Assembly (NCBI GenBank): GCA_021300055.1
Contig: JAJTHU010000345.1
Span: 1 to 7,715, forward strand
Direction of reading: 5' to 3'
Length of the DNA: 7,715 bases
DNA from: Nitrosomonadaceae bacterium
GTDB lineage: Bacteria; Pseudomonadota; Gammaproteobacteria; Burkholderiales; Usitatibacteraceae
The notes under the pieces: generated by a model
The model's input: only the letters and a program-made list of their open reading frames with translations
Databases searched by the model: none
Told to the model about the DNA's origin: nothing
Program-made: the position numbers and the translations under genes
In this document: positions 1-6,083 of the stretch, one piece after another
How positions within the stretch are numbered: the stretch's first letter is position 1
How the letters are laid out: every line of letters begins with the position of its first letter

Positions 1-843
1 CGCTAGTTGCGATAGCGAATCGCGTAGCTTTGTGCGGCGGTGCAGGCTCGGAATGAGGTCTGCAATCGCGACATAGATCATGCTCGCCGCAGCGAGGCAG
101 AGAAACACTGGCGCAGCGCCTTCGATGACTTGCAGGAGGAAGTAGGCTAGGAGCCCGCCCACCAAGGTCGCGAGGCTGGAAATCACGTTCCACAGCAGCG
201 CGCGTGCCTTGCTGAATCCTGAGTGGATCAACACCACGAAGTTACCGAGTTCGTGTGGAATCTCGTGAGCGATCACCGCAACAGAGGTGAGTATTCCCAG
301 CCGGAAGTCTGCCGTGAACGCCGCGGCGATCGCGAGGCCATCGGTGAAGTTATGAAACCCGTCACCAATGATTACCATCCACGCTGATGAAGGCTTGCCA
401 GTTGTGGCCTCGCCGTGCCCATGATGATGTCCGTGGCCATGGTGATGCCCGGCGGGGGCAGGCGCTTGGACGTGCGTGTGGGTATCTACCTCGAGCTGCA
501 CGTGTTCGTGTGGGCGCCCGTGCGCATGCGCGAGTGCGGCTTCCGGGGTGCTTTCGTCGATATCTGCCGCGCCGTGGTCGTGGCGCCACAACACCAGCTT
601 TTCCAAGATGAAGAAACCGAGCACACCCGCCAGAATCCATGCTGCTGAGCGATGGTACTCAGTGGTCTGTTCAAAGATATGCGGCAGCAAGTCGAGAAAC
701 ACCAAGCCCAGCATGGTACCGACAGCGTAACTCACCATCACTGGGATCAGGCGCGGCTGAACGCGCCACGCGACCAGCGCGGCGAGCAATACCGAAAGAG
801 TACCGCCGATCAGCGCAGCGGCAACGATGTAGAGAAGTGTCAT
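1..843 (-). CDS. ZIP family divalent metal transporter, C-terminus cut by window edge
   Basis: Inner-membrane ZIP (SLC39-type) transporter, probably importing zinc or a similar divalent metal into the cytoplasm. I translated the minus strand from ATG 843-841; 281 codons stay open to base 1. About seven hydrophobic segments are visible (near residues 4-25, 33-53, 67-85, 152-175, 182-207, 217-240, 245-266). The last expected helix of an eight-helix ZIP fold lies outside the window, so perhaps 20-30 residues are missing. Hallmark metal-site motifs are HNFTDG (164-169, helix 4) and HEIPHE (193-198, helix 5), of the LIV-1-like kind. The loop between helices 3 and 4 (87-150) is very histidine-rich, with a HHHGHGHHHGHG stretch at 133-144, as expected of a metal-binding loop. 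The motif continues LGN where many LIV-1 members have GD. No clear Shine-Dalgarno precedes the ATG, but the first helix begins at once, so a later start is unlikely. Family assignment is firm; the metal is inferred. Confidence 0.9.
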   Translation of the reverse strand, partial: MTLLYIVAAALIGGTLSVLLAALVAWRVQPRLIPVMVSYAVGTMLGLVFLDLLPHIFEQTTEYHRSAAWILAGVLGFFILEKLVLWRHDHGAADIDESTPEAALAHAHGRPHEHVQLEVDTHTHVQAPAPAGHHHGHGHHHGHGEATTGKPSSAWMVIIGDGFHNFTDGLAIAAAFTADFRLGILTSVAVIAHEIPHELGNFVVLIHSGFSKARALLWNVISSLATLVGGLLAYFLLQVIEGAAPVFLCLAAASMIYVAIADLIPSLHRRTKLRDSLSQLA

Positions 844-938
844 CGAAGGAAGTAAACGTCGCGACGGACAAAGGTGGGAGTGAGGTGCGACACAGGTGCC
901 ACACCATCAGCGACAAACGCTAATGCAACTACATTGCA

Positions 939-965
939 ATTATAGCGCAGCTCGACTCACGCCAA
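939..965 (-). promoter_or_regulatory. Candidate promoter for the ZIP transporter gene
   Basis: On the minus strand, a consensus -10 hexamer TATAAT lies at 944-939 in the 133-base gap between pgeF and the transporter gene. The best -35 candidate is TTGGCG at 965-960, only 15 bases away, so the -35 match is weak. Initiation would fall near base 932, giving a leader of roughly 90 bases. A short inverted repeat, TGCAA-5 bases-TTGCA (924-938), overlaps the expected start of transcription and could be a regulator site. I see no terminator hairpin after pgeF in this gap, so read-through from rluD-pgeF is also possible. Confidence 0.35.
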
Positions 966-976
966 TTAAATGAACC

Positions 977-1795
977 TTAGTCGGGCAGGCCTACCCGTTC
1001 ATGATCGATCCAAATCATCGACGCCATGCGTCCCGTCGACTGCCCAGTGTGAGTCGCGCGTCGATGCGAAAACAAGCGCGCTTCGTCGGTGTAAGTACAA
1101 TGTGTACCGCCGTAGATTTGCGCCTCAGGCACGCCGACCGCGGTCAGCCGATTGCGCGCGAGTGCGTAGATATCCGCCATCCACTTGCTGTCGTTGCCAT
1201 TGATCGCGTGGAAAGCTGCGAGCGTGCGCTCTCGACTTACCCCGCGCGCCGCGTCAGCCTGCAGAAAAGCATCTCGCACGTCAGGACCGACCTCAAACGC
1301 ACCTGGTCCAATCGCCGGCGCAAGGTAAACCAGCAAGTCGCGGTTCGGTACCGACATTGCCAAAACAGTCGATTCAATAATGCCTGTGCACAGCCCGCGC
1401 CACCCCGCATGCGACGCACCGACTACGCGACCCTCGCGGTCGCACATCAGTAGCGGCAAGCAGTCGGCGGTGGTTACCGCGCACACTGCGCCGTGGGAAA
1501 CTTGCGCATCGGCGCGCAAGGACGGATCGGGAAAACCCACATCCATATTGATGACATCGGTGCCATGCACCTGCCCCATCCAGAAAATCGGCTTGCCGAC
1601 CAGCGCTTCAACCCGCGCGCGGTTCTCTGCTACGATTTCTGGCGAATCGTTAACGCTACGGCCAAGATTGAGCGTACCGCGTGTACCTAGCGTCACTCCG
1701 CCTTGTCGCGTCGTGCTCAGCGCAAACACGTGTGGCGGCGCTGGCCAGTCCGGCACGATGCAATCGTGCCAATCAAGCGTCGCGGTGCGCGTCAT
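977..1795 (-). CDS. pgeF: PgeF/YfiH family protein (peptidoglycan editing factor, polyphenol oxidase/laccase-like domain)
   Basis: A 272-residue cytoplasmic protein of the Cu-oxidase_4 (YfiH/YlmD) family. Members have been reported as laccase-like phenol oxidases, as purine nucleoside phosphorylase/adenosine deaminase enzymes, and in E. coli as a factor preventing wrong amino-acid incorporation into peptidoglycan precursors. The expected metal-site residues are visible: His77 in MGQVHGTD, Cys112 in TADCLPLL and His129 in ASHAGWRGL. Also present are the AIGPGAFEVG segment (161-170), Cys233 in GGTHCTYTD, and the C-terminal FSHRR...GRMASMIWI block (242-263). Length is typical and nothing is missing. 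The ATG overlaps the rluD stop codon in an ATGA, so translation is probably coupled to rluD. The same rluD-pgeF order occurs in E. coli. Family assignment is secure; which reported activity matters in this organism is not shown by sequence. Confidence 0.93.
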   Translation of the reverse strand: MTRTATLDWHDCIVPDWPAPPHVFALSTTRQGGVTLGTRGTLNLGRSVNDSPEIVAENRARVEALVGKPIFWMGQVHGTDVINMDVGFPDPSLRADAQVSHGAVCAVTTADCLPLLMCDREGRVVGASHAGWRGLCTGIIESTVLAMSVPNRDLLVYLAPAIGPGAFEVGPDVRDAFLQADAARGVSRERTLAAFHAINGNDSKWMADIYALARNRLTAVGVPEAQIYGGTHCTYTDEARLFSHRRATHTGQSTGRMASMIWIDHERVGLPD

Positions 1796-2796
1796 ACGTG
1801 CGAGACAGCGTCGATGAGCGACTGCATATCCTCAGGAATGTCGCTCTGAAACGATACGCGCTGGTTGGTCGCAGGGTGATCGAACGCAAGCGACTGCGCG
1901 TGCAAGGCCTGGCGCGCAAACGCGCTCACGACGGGTTGTAAGCTTGGCACCAAGCCCTTTAGGCCCTTGCCATACAACGCATCGCCTTCGAGCGGGACGC
2001 CGAGTGACGCCATGTGCACACGAATCTGATGCGTGCGTCCCGTTTCTAATCGACACTCCACCAGCGTATGATAGCGGAACTGTTCCAGCACACGGTAGTG
2101 CGTGACAGCGGGTTTGCCGTGCGCGCCGTTTTGCACCACGGCCATTCGCACCCGGTCACGCGGGTGACGCCCAATGGGTGCATCGACGGTTCCGTCCTCA
2201 TCCAAGAGGCCACGCAATAGGGCAAGGTATTGCCGCGACACCGAGCGCGCTTGTAATTGACGCACCAGATTGAGTTGTGCGGCCTCGGTCAGGGCAACCA
2301 TCATCAGCCCACTGGTGTCTTTATCGAGGCGATGCACAATGCCCGCGCGCGGCACATGCGCGGTCTGTGGGTAGCGATACAGCACCCCATTGAGCACCGT
2401 ACCGCTCCAGTTACCCACGGCAGGATGCACCACCAATCCCGGTGGCTTGTTGATGACGATGACATCATCGTCTTCAAAAACGACGTCGAGCGGAACTGGC
2501 TCGGCGGAAAATGCCGTATCTTCGGCGCGTGGCGCGAATGTTATCGCCACGCGCTCAGACCCCGTGACGCGTTGCTTGGGTTCAGCATTACCGCCATTGA
2601 CCTGAATATCGCCCGCTTTGATGAGCGCGGCGATGCGGCTCCGGGAGTGTTGCGGGAACAATTGCGCCAGCGCGGCGTCTAGACGTTCGCCGGCCAGCGA
2701 AAAAGGCATGACGATGTTCTCGACCGGCACACTCGCACTCGGGTCGAGCGGGTGCACTGGGCTATAATCTTCGTCTTCGTATTCGCTTGATTGCAT
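1792..2796 (-). CDS. rluD: 23S rRNA pseudouridine synthase RluD (1911/1915/1917)
   Basis: Cytoplasmic enzyme of the RluA family that isomerises uridines in the helix 69 loop of 23S rRNA, a late step in 50S maturation. The 334-residue product has an acidic N-terminal extension (about 1-28), then an S4 RNA-binding domain (about 35-92, with GERLDAALAQLFP and RSRIAALIKAGDIQVNG). The catalytic domain starts near 100: VINKPPGLVVHP (114-125), the catalytic loop GIVHRLDKDTSG with predicted nucleophile Asp158, and ETGRTHQIRVHMA (251-263). The S4 domain, length, adjacency to pgeF and divergence from bamD favour RluD over RluA or RluC. The ATG is ten bases from the divergent bamD ATG; no good ribosome-binding site precedes it. 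A slightly later start inside the acidic extension cannot be excluded. No promoter for this gene stood out; it would have to lie within the 5' part of bamD. Confidence 0.95.
   Translation of the reverse strand: MQSSEYEDEDYSPVHPLDPSASVPVENIVMPFSLAGERLDAALAQLFPQHSRSRIAALIKAGDIQVNGGNAEPKQRVTGSERVAITFAPRAEDTAFSAEPVPLDVVFEDDDVIVINKPPGLVVHPAVGNWSGTVLNGVLYRYPQTAHVPRAGIVHRLDKDTSGLMMVALTEAAQLNLVRQLQARSVSRQYLALLRGLLDEDGTVDAPIGRHPRDRVRMAVVQNGAHGKPAVTHYRVLEQFRYHTLVECRLETGRTHQIRVHMASLGVPLEGDALYGKGLKGLVPSLQPVVSAFARQALHAQSLAFDHPATNQRVSFQSDIPEDMQSLIDAVSHV
2763..2768 (+). promoter_or_regulatory. Candidate -10 box for bamD inside rluD
   Basis: A perfect TATAAT lies on the plus strand 38 bases before the bamD ATG, within the first codons of rluD read in the opposite direction. 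Initiation near base 2775 would give a leader of about 32 bases. The matching -35 region around 2739-2746 is G+C-rich and does not resemble TTGACA, so activity might depend on an activator or be modest. The perfect hexamer in G+C-rich coding sequence, at the right place for a gene with no other upstream space, is the support. Confidence 0.5.
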
Positions 2797-2806
2797 TGCA
2801 GAAAGT

Positions 2807-3634
2807 ATGACACGACCCTCGCCCTACTCCCTCCGGCGCGCGCTATTTGCGGGCGTGTTTTTACCCCTTTTGCTACTCGGTTTGTCCGGGTGCGCCTGGT
2901 TTGGCGACAAGCTTGGTGACGAGCGTACTTGGACCGTCGAGCAGTTTTACAAGAACGCGAAGTTGGAACTTGATTCCGGCAATTATCAGGGCGCCATCAA
3001 GCTCTACGAGCGTCTCGAAGCGCGCTATCCGTTCGGTCGCTATGCTCAGCAAGCCCAGCTCGACATTGCCTACGCCTATTACAAGGACAATGAAACCGCC
3101 CAGGCGGTGACCGCAGCCGATCGATTCATGAAGCTGCACCCTAACCATGCCAACTACGACTACGCGCTTTACCTCAAGGGCCTCGCGTACTTCAAACCGG
3201 ATCTAGGCATCTTTGGTGCATTCCTTAACTTAGACGCTGCTGAGCGCGACCCCAAGGCGCTACGCGATTCCTTCGACGTGTTTAAGGAGCTGCTGACGCG
3301 CTTCCCGGACAGCATTTATGCGGATGACGTACGTGGCCGCATGATCTATCTAGTCAACACGCTCGCGCGTCATGACCTCGCCGTGGCCAACTACTATTTC
3401 AATCGTGGTGGGTACCTTGCTGCCGTGAACCGAGCACAGAACATCATCACACGCTACCCGCAGGCGCCGCTTGCTGAAGAAGCACTGGCCATCATGGTGC
3501 GCAGCTACGACAAGATGGGCATGAAAGAACTCGCTGACTCCTCGCGTCGCGTCCTGGCGCAGAACTTCCCGAACAATGTGCTGATCAACGCCCAAGCAGC
3601 GGCGAAGGCCAAGCCTTGGTGGAAAGTCTGGTAG
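2807..3634 (+). CDS. bamD: Outer membrane protein assembly factor BamD (lipoprotein, formerly ComL/YfiO)
   Basis: Essential lipoprotein of the BAM complex, anchored in the inner leaflet of the outer membrane, which with BamA folds beta-barrel proteins. The 275-residue precursor has a basic n-region, a hydrophobic core and lipobox LSGC (26-29), so Cys29 is the predicted lipidated residue. The mature part is tetratricopeptide-like, with repeats at roughly 43-77, 80-113, 117-167, 190-218 and 222-256. It contains the conserved YPFGRYAQQAQLDIAYAYYK stretch (74-93) and the DP-containing linker AERDPKALRDSF (145-156). It ends in a KPWWKVW tail. Length is slightly above the E. coli protein's 245 residues, typical of betaproteobacterial forms. 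The ATG gives a good signal peptide. The only purine-rich stretch before it, GAAAG, is too close to be a convincing ribosome-binding site. The gene stands alone, closed by the terminator at 3666-3691. Confidence 0.96.
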   Translation: MTRPSPYSLRRALFAGVFLPLLLLGLSGCAWFGDKLGDERTWTVEQFYKNAKLELDSGNYQGAIKLYERLEARYPFGRYAQQAQLDIAYAYYKDNETAQAVTAADRFMKLHPNHANYDYALYLKGLAYFKPDLGIFGAFLNLDAAERDPKALRDSFDVFKELLTRFPDSIYADDVRGRMIYLVNTLARHDLAVANYYFNRGGYLAAVNRAQNIITRYPQAPLAEEALAIMVRSYDKMGMKELADSSRRVLAQNFPNNVLINAQAAAKAKPWWKVW

Positions 3635-3665
3635 AAGCGCTCTAGAACGAACATCAAACTCTAGC

Positions 3666-3691
3666 AAAGGCGCGGTTTTCCGCGCCTTTTT
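3666..3691 (+). terminator. Rho-independent terminator after bamD
   Basis: A perfect 10-bp stem, AAAGGCGCGG (3666-3675) paired with CCGCGCCTTT (3680-3689), encloses a TTTT loop and runs into a T-rich end (TTTTT at 3687-3691). It lies 31 bases after the bamD stop codon and separates bamD from the efflux operon. The opposite strand has only a short T run, so it probably acts mainly on plus-strand transcripts. Confidence 0.9.
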
Positions 3692-3726
3692 GCTGGGAAG
3701 CGCCCGCCAATCAAGGACTTTCGCTT

Positions 3727-3765
3727 TTTGGTAATTTAACCAATTTAATTGGTAAAATTACCAAA
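3727..3765. promoter_or_regulatory. Compound palindromic operator overlapping the efflux operon promoter and tetR start codon
   Basis: A 39-bp inverted repeat centred on T3746, with 18 of 19 base pairs matching (only 3738/3754 fails). It is built from two related palindromes, TTGGTAATTTAACCAA (3728-3743) and TTGGTAAAATTACCAA (3749-3764), whose starts are 21 bp apart, about two helical turns. The right arm ends at the A of the tetR ATG. A-T richness here contrasts sharply with the surroundings. Inferred role: binding of two dimers of the adjacent TetR-family repressor to one face of the DNA, blocking the operon promoter. The candidate -10 boxes TTTAAT (3744-3749) and TAAAAT (3753-3758) lie inside it. 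Confidence 0.8.
3753..3758 (+). promoter_or_regulatory. Candidate -10 box of the tetR-efflux operon
   Basis: TAAAAT lies seven bases before the tetR ATG, inside the palindromic operator. The best upstream partner is TTGGTA (3728-3733) with a long 19-base spacer. An alternative -10 is TTTAAT at 3744-3749. Either would place initiation at or within about ten bases of the start codon. The exact promoter is inference. Confidence 0.4.
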
Positions 3766-4508
3766 TGCCAAAGTCCAAGTCCTCACCTAGCCCTCACGCC
3801 ATCCCCACGGTGAAAACGGCGAAGCCGCACGCGTTCGCTGCCGTCGTAGAAGGTCTCCCCGCGCTCGCGAACACGCGCGACCGAATACTCCATGCCGCCG
3901 TCGCGCTTCTCTACGAGGACGGGTTTGCCAGTCTGACCCAACAACGCGTCTGTGAGCGCGCAGGTGTGCGCCAAAGCCACCTGACCTACTACTTTCCGAC
4001 GCGTAACGATTTGCTCCGCGAAACAGCAGTGTTCGGCTGCGGCGCAATGCTTGAGTCCATGGCGGAGTCAGTGCGCGCTGGGCCGATGTCTTTGCAGCAA
4101 ATTCGTGACGAGTTGCTCACGGTTGACGAAGCGGATCGCAAATTTGGTCGGCTCATGGTCGCACTCATCGCTGCATCTGACGAGGACACGCGCATCAAGC
4201 CGTGGCTGGCGTCATTCGAGACCGAGAACCGGGAGCGCATAGGCGCCCTGCTTCGTGCGGCCGGCGCAGAGATCGCCACCGAGGACGTCGAGTTGCTGCA
4301 TGCCGCTTACGTGGGTGCCGTCATGCTCGACATTGGCGAATCGAGCGGCGAGTCGTTGGTTCGCGCTCGCAACATTGTTCAACGGGTGTTCGACGCCGTC
4401 GTTCGTTCGCCGGATCAACGCATCAACGGCGGCACACGCAGCCAAGCCAGCGCGGCTAGCTTGGCAGGCACCACTAAACGTAAATCTAAATCTTCTGCGA
4501 CCAAGTAA
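3765..4508 (+). CDS. TetR/AcrR family transcriptional repressor of the adjacent RND efflux operon
   Basis: DNA-binding repressor, 247 residues, predicted to be a dimer released by a ligand that is probably a pump substrate. The N-terminal helical DNA-binding domain spans about 36-90: TRDRILHAAVALLYEDG (37-53), then a helix-turn-helix with LTQQRVCERAGVRQSHLTYY (57-76) and the usual YYFPTRNDLL end. Residues 91-215 form a divergent helical ligand-binding domain, so the ligand cannot be guessed. The protein is longer than the usual 190-220 residues because both ends carry basic extensions: about 36 residues at the front (MPKSKSSPSP...) and a Lys/Ser-rich tail (TTKRKSKSSATK). The ATG has no Shine-Dalgarno and abuts the operator, suggesting leaderless translation; no later Met precedes the DNA-binding domain. 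Its TAA overlaps the next ATG by one base (TAATG), tying it to the pump genes. Autoregulation is inferred from the palindrome on its promoter. Confidence 0.92.
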   Translation: MPKSKSSPSPHAIPTVKTAKPHAFAAVVEGLPALANTRDRILHAAVALLYEDGFASLTQQRVCERAGVRQSHLTYYFPTRNDLLRETAVFGCGAMLESMAESVRAGPMSLQQIRDELLTVDEADRKFGRLMVALIAASDEDTRIKPWLASFETENRERIGALLRAAGAEIATEDVELLHAAYVGAVMLDIGESSGESLVRARNIVQRVFDAVVRSPDQRINGGTRSQASAASLAGTTKRKSKSSATK

Positions 4509-5998
4509 TGAAATCGCTTACTGATCCTGCCGCCCGGGCCTGCTACCGAGCATCCCGATACCTACGCATTGTCGCGCCGATCACCGTAACGGCGCTGCTC
4601 GCTGGCTGTGCCATTGGTCCCGATTACGCCCGCCCAGATTCGCCAAGCCTCGGCCTGAACGCAGCGTGGCAAGCGCCGCCGCCGTTGCTTCCTCATCAGG
4701 GTAAGCCAGCGCAGCTGGTCGATTGGTGGCGCGACTGGAACGACCCAGTGCTTGCTGAACTCATCGCCGAGGCGCAAACGGCGAATAGCAACGTACAACA
4801 AGCGGCGGCGCGCATCGTGCAGTCTCGTGCAAGCTACCAAAGTTTGACGAGCGTGTTGCTTCCCAGCTTTACCGCGAACGCGGCCGACATTCGTTCCAAG
4901 GGCGGCCAGCAAGCAATCTTTTCGCCAAGTGGCGCGAATGAGGAGCAACGGAGTCGCAACGCCAGTTTGGATGCGGCGTGGGAACTGGATCTCTTTGGTG
5001 GCGGACGCCGCGGACGCGAGGCAGGTCGGCTGCGGCTAGATGCGCGTAGTGCAGACTGGCACGAAGCGCGAGTAAGTGTCGCTGCCGAAGTGGCGGCACA
5101 GTACGTCAACCTACGCACCTGCGAAGTGCTGCTCACCGGCTATGAACTCGACGCCAAGAGCCGTTCGGAGACCGCGCGGCTGACGGTCCTCAAGCGTGAT
5201 GCGGGCCTCGAATCACCCGCCAACGCTGCGCTTGCGCAGGCGAGCAGCTCAGAAGCTGCTGCGCGTCTCGCTGATCAACGTGGACAGTGCGAAGTGTTGG
5301 TCAAAGTGCTGGCCGAGCTTACGGGCGTTCTCGAACCCACAGTGCGGTCCAAGCTCGCCAGCGGCGTCGCAAAATTGCCGACCCCCGCTGGCTTTTCGAT
5401 CAGTGCGGTGCCCGCGGAGTTACTCTCCCAACGCCCCGATCTCGCTGCGGCAGAGCGCGACCTGGCCGCCGCGATGTCTGACATCGGCGTCGCGATGGCG
5501 GATCGCCTGCCACGTCTACGGCTGACCGGTAGCGTCGGTTACCTCTCATTCTCGAGCCAGGGCATTAGCTCACGTGGTCGCGAATGGAATTGGGGTCCCG
5601 CCCTGTCGCTGCCCATCTTTGATGCAGGCAAGCGCGCTGCCGAGGTGCGCGGCGCGCGCGCTCGCTACGACGAGGCTCTCGCCACTTACCAAGGCAAGGT
5701 GCGTCGCGCTGTGCGCGAGGTTGAAGAAGCGCTGGTCCGTCTCGATAGCGCCAATAAGCGTGAGGCCGACGCCAACGCTGCTCTGCAGGGCTACCAGCAG
5801 TTTTTGCGCGCAGCAGAGGCACGCGTGAAGGTTGGCGCGGGCAGCCTTCCGGAACTTGAAGAAGCGCGCCGCTCGGTTGTTGCCGCTCAGGGGGCGGCGG
5901 TGGGCGTGGCGCGCGAACGCCTCACGAACTGGATCGCGCTTTACAAAGCCGTCGGCGGCGGTTGGCAGCAGAACGAGCAGCCAGCTGTAAAGCCATAA
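4508..5998 (+). CDS. RND efflux outer membrane lipoprotein, NodT/OprM (TolC-like) family
   Basis: Outer-membrane channel of a tripartite efflux pump, 496 residues. A signal peptide ends in lipobox LAGC (31-34), with Cys34 as lipid attachment site, followed by the family hallmark GPDYARP (37-43). Two outer-membrane efflux repeats follow: the first about 75-275, with WWRDWNDPVL (73-82) and WELDLFGGGRR (158-168); the second about 300-480, with VPAELLSQRPDLAAAERDLAAA (301-322) and LPIFDAGKR (368-376), ending in LYKAVGGGW (478-486). Two mature-region cysteines, 205 and 261, might form a disulfide in the periplasmic coiled-coil part; this is inference. The n-region before the hydrophobic core is fairly long (about 20 residues) and basic. 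The ATG overlaps the tetR stop (TAATG) and lacks an obvious ribosome-binding site, so translational coupling is likely. Being first of the structural genes differs from the commoner adaptor-permease-channel order. The pump substrate is unknown. Confidence 0.94.
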   Translation: MKSLTDPAARACYRASRYLRIVAPITVTALLAGCAIGPDYARPDSPSLGLNAAWQAPPPLLPHQGKPAQLVDWWRDWNDPVLAELIAEAQTANSNVQQAAARIVQSRASYQSLTSVLLPSFTANAADIRSKGGQQAIFSPSGANEEQRSRNASLDAAWELDLFGGGRRGREAGRLRLDARSADWHEARVSVAAEVAAQYVNLRTCEVLLTGYELDAKSRSETARLTVLKRDAGLESPANAALAQASSSEAAARLADQRGQCEVLVKVLAELTGVLEPTVRSKLASGVAKLPTPAGFSISAVPAELLSQRPDLAAAERDLAAAMSDIGVAMADRLPRLRLTGSVGYLSFSSQGISSRGREWNWGPALSLPIFDAGKRAAEVRGARARYDEALATYQGKVRRAVREVEEALVRLDSANKREADANAALQGYQQFLRAAEARVKVGAGSLPELEEARRSVVAAQGAAVGVARERLTNWIALYKAVGGGWQQNEQPAVKP

Positions 5999-6083
5999 AA
6001 CCTCGAAGTCATGACACATCACACAAACCGTGCCGCCATCCGAGCTGCCTGACCATCCCAATTCGATTGACGAAGTGAAAACT

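Noticed and set aside
362..730. Several open frames on both strands over the ZIP histidine-rich loop region
   Set aside because: They are Arg/His/Ala-rich shadows of the ZIP gene, which has strong motifs in its own frame throughout 1-843.
1001..1817. Plus-strand frames of up to 150 codons opposite pgeF
   Set aside because: Arginine-rich products with no domain pattern; pgeF on the minus strand has all its metal-site residues and a coupled start.
3765..4508. Foreign origin of the efflux operon, suggested by the A-T-rich operator and tail
   Set aside because: The A-T richness is limited to the operator and a short tail; the body of the four genes has the same G+C-rich codon use as bamD and rluD by eye.
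6011..6052. Small 13-codon frame between the outer-membrane and adaptor genes
   Set aside because: No ribosome-binding site, no leader-peptide character such as codon runs, and no hairpin next to it to suggest attenuation.
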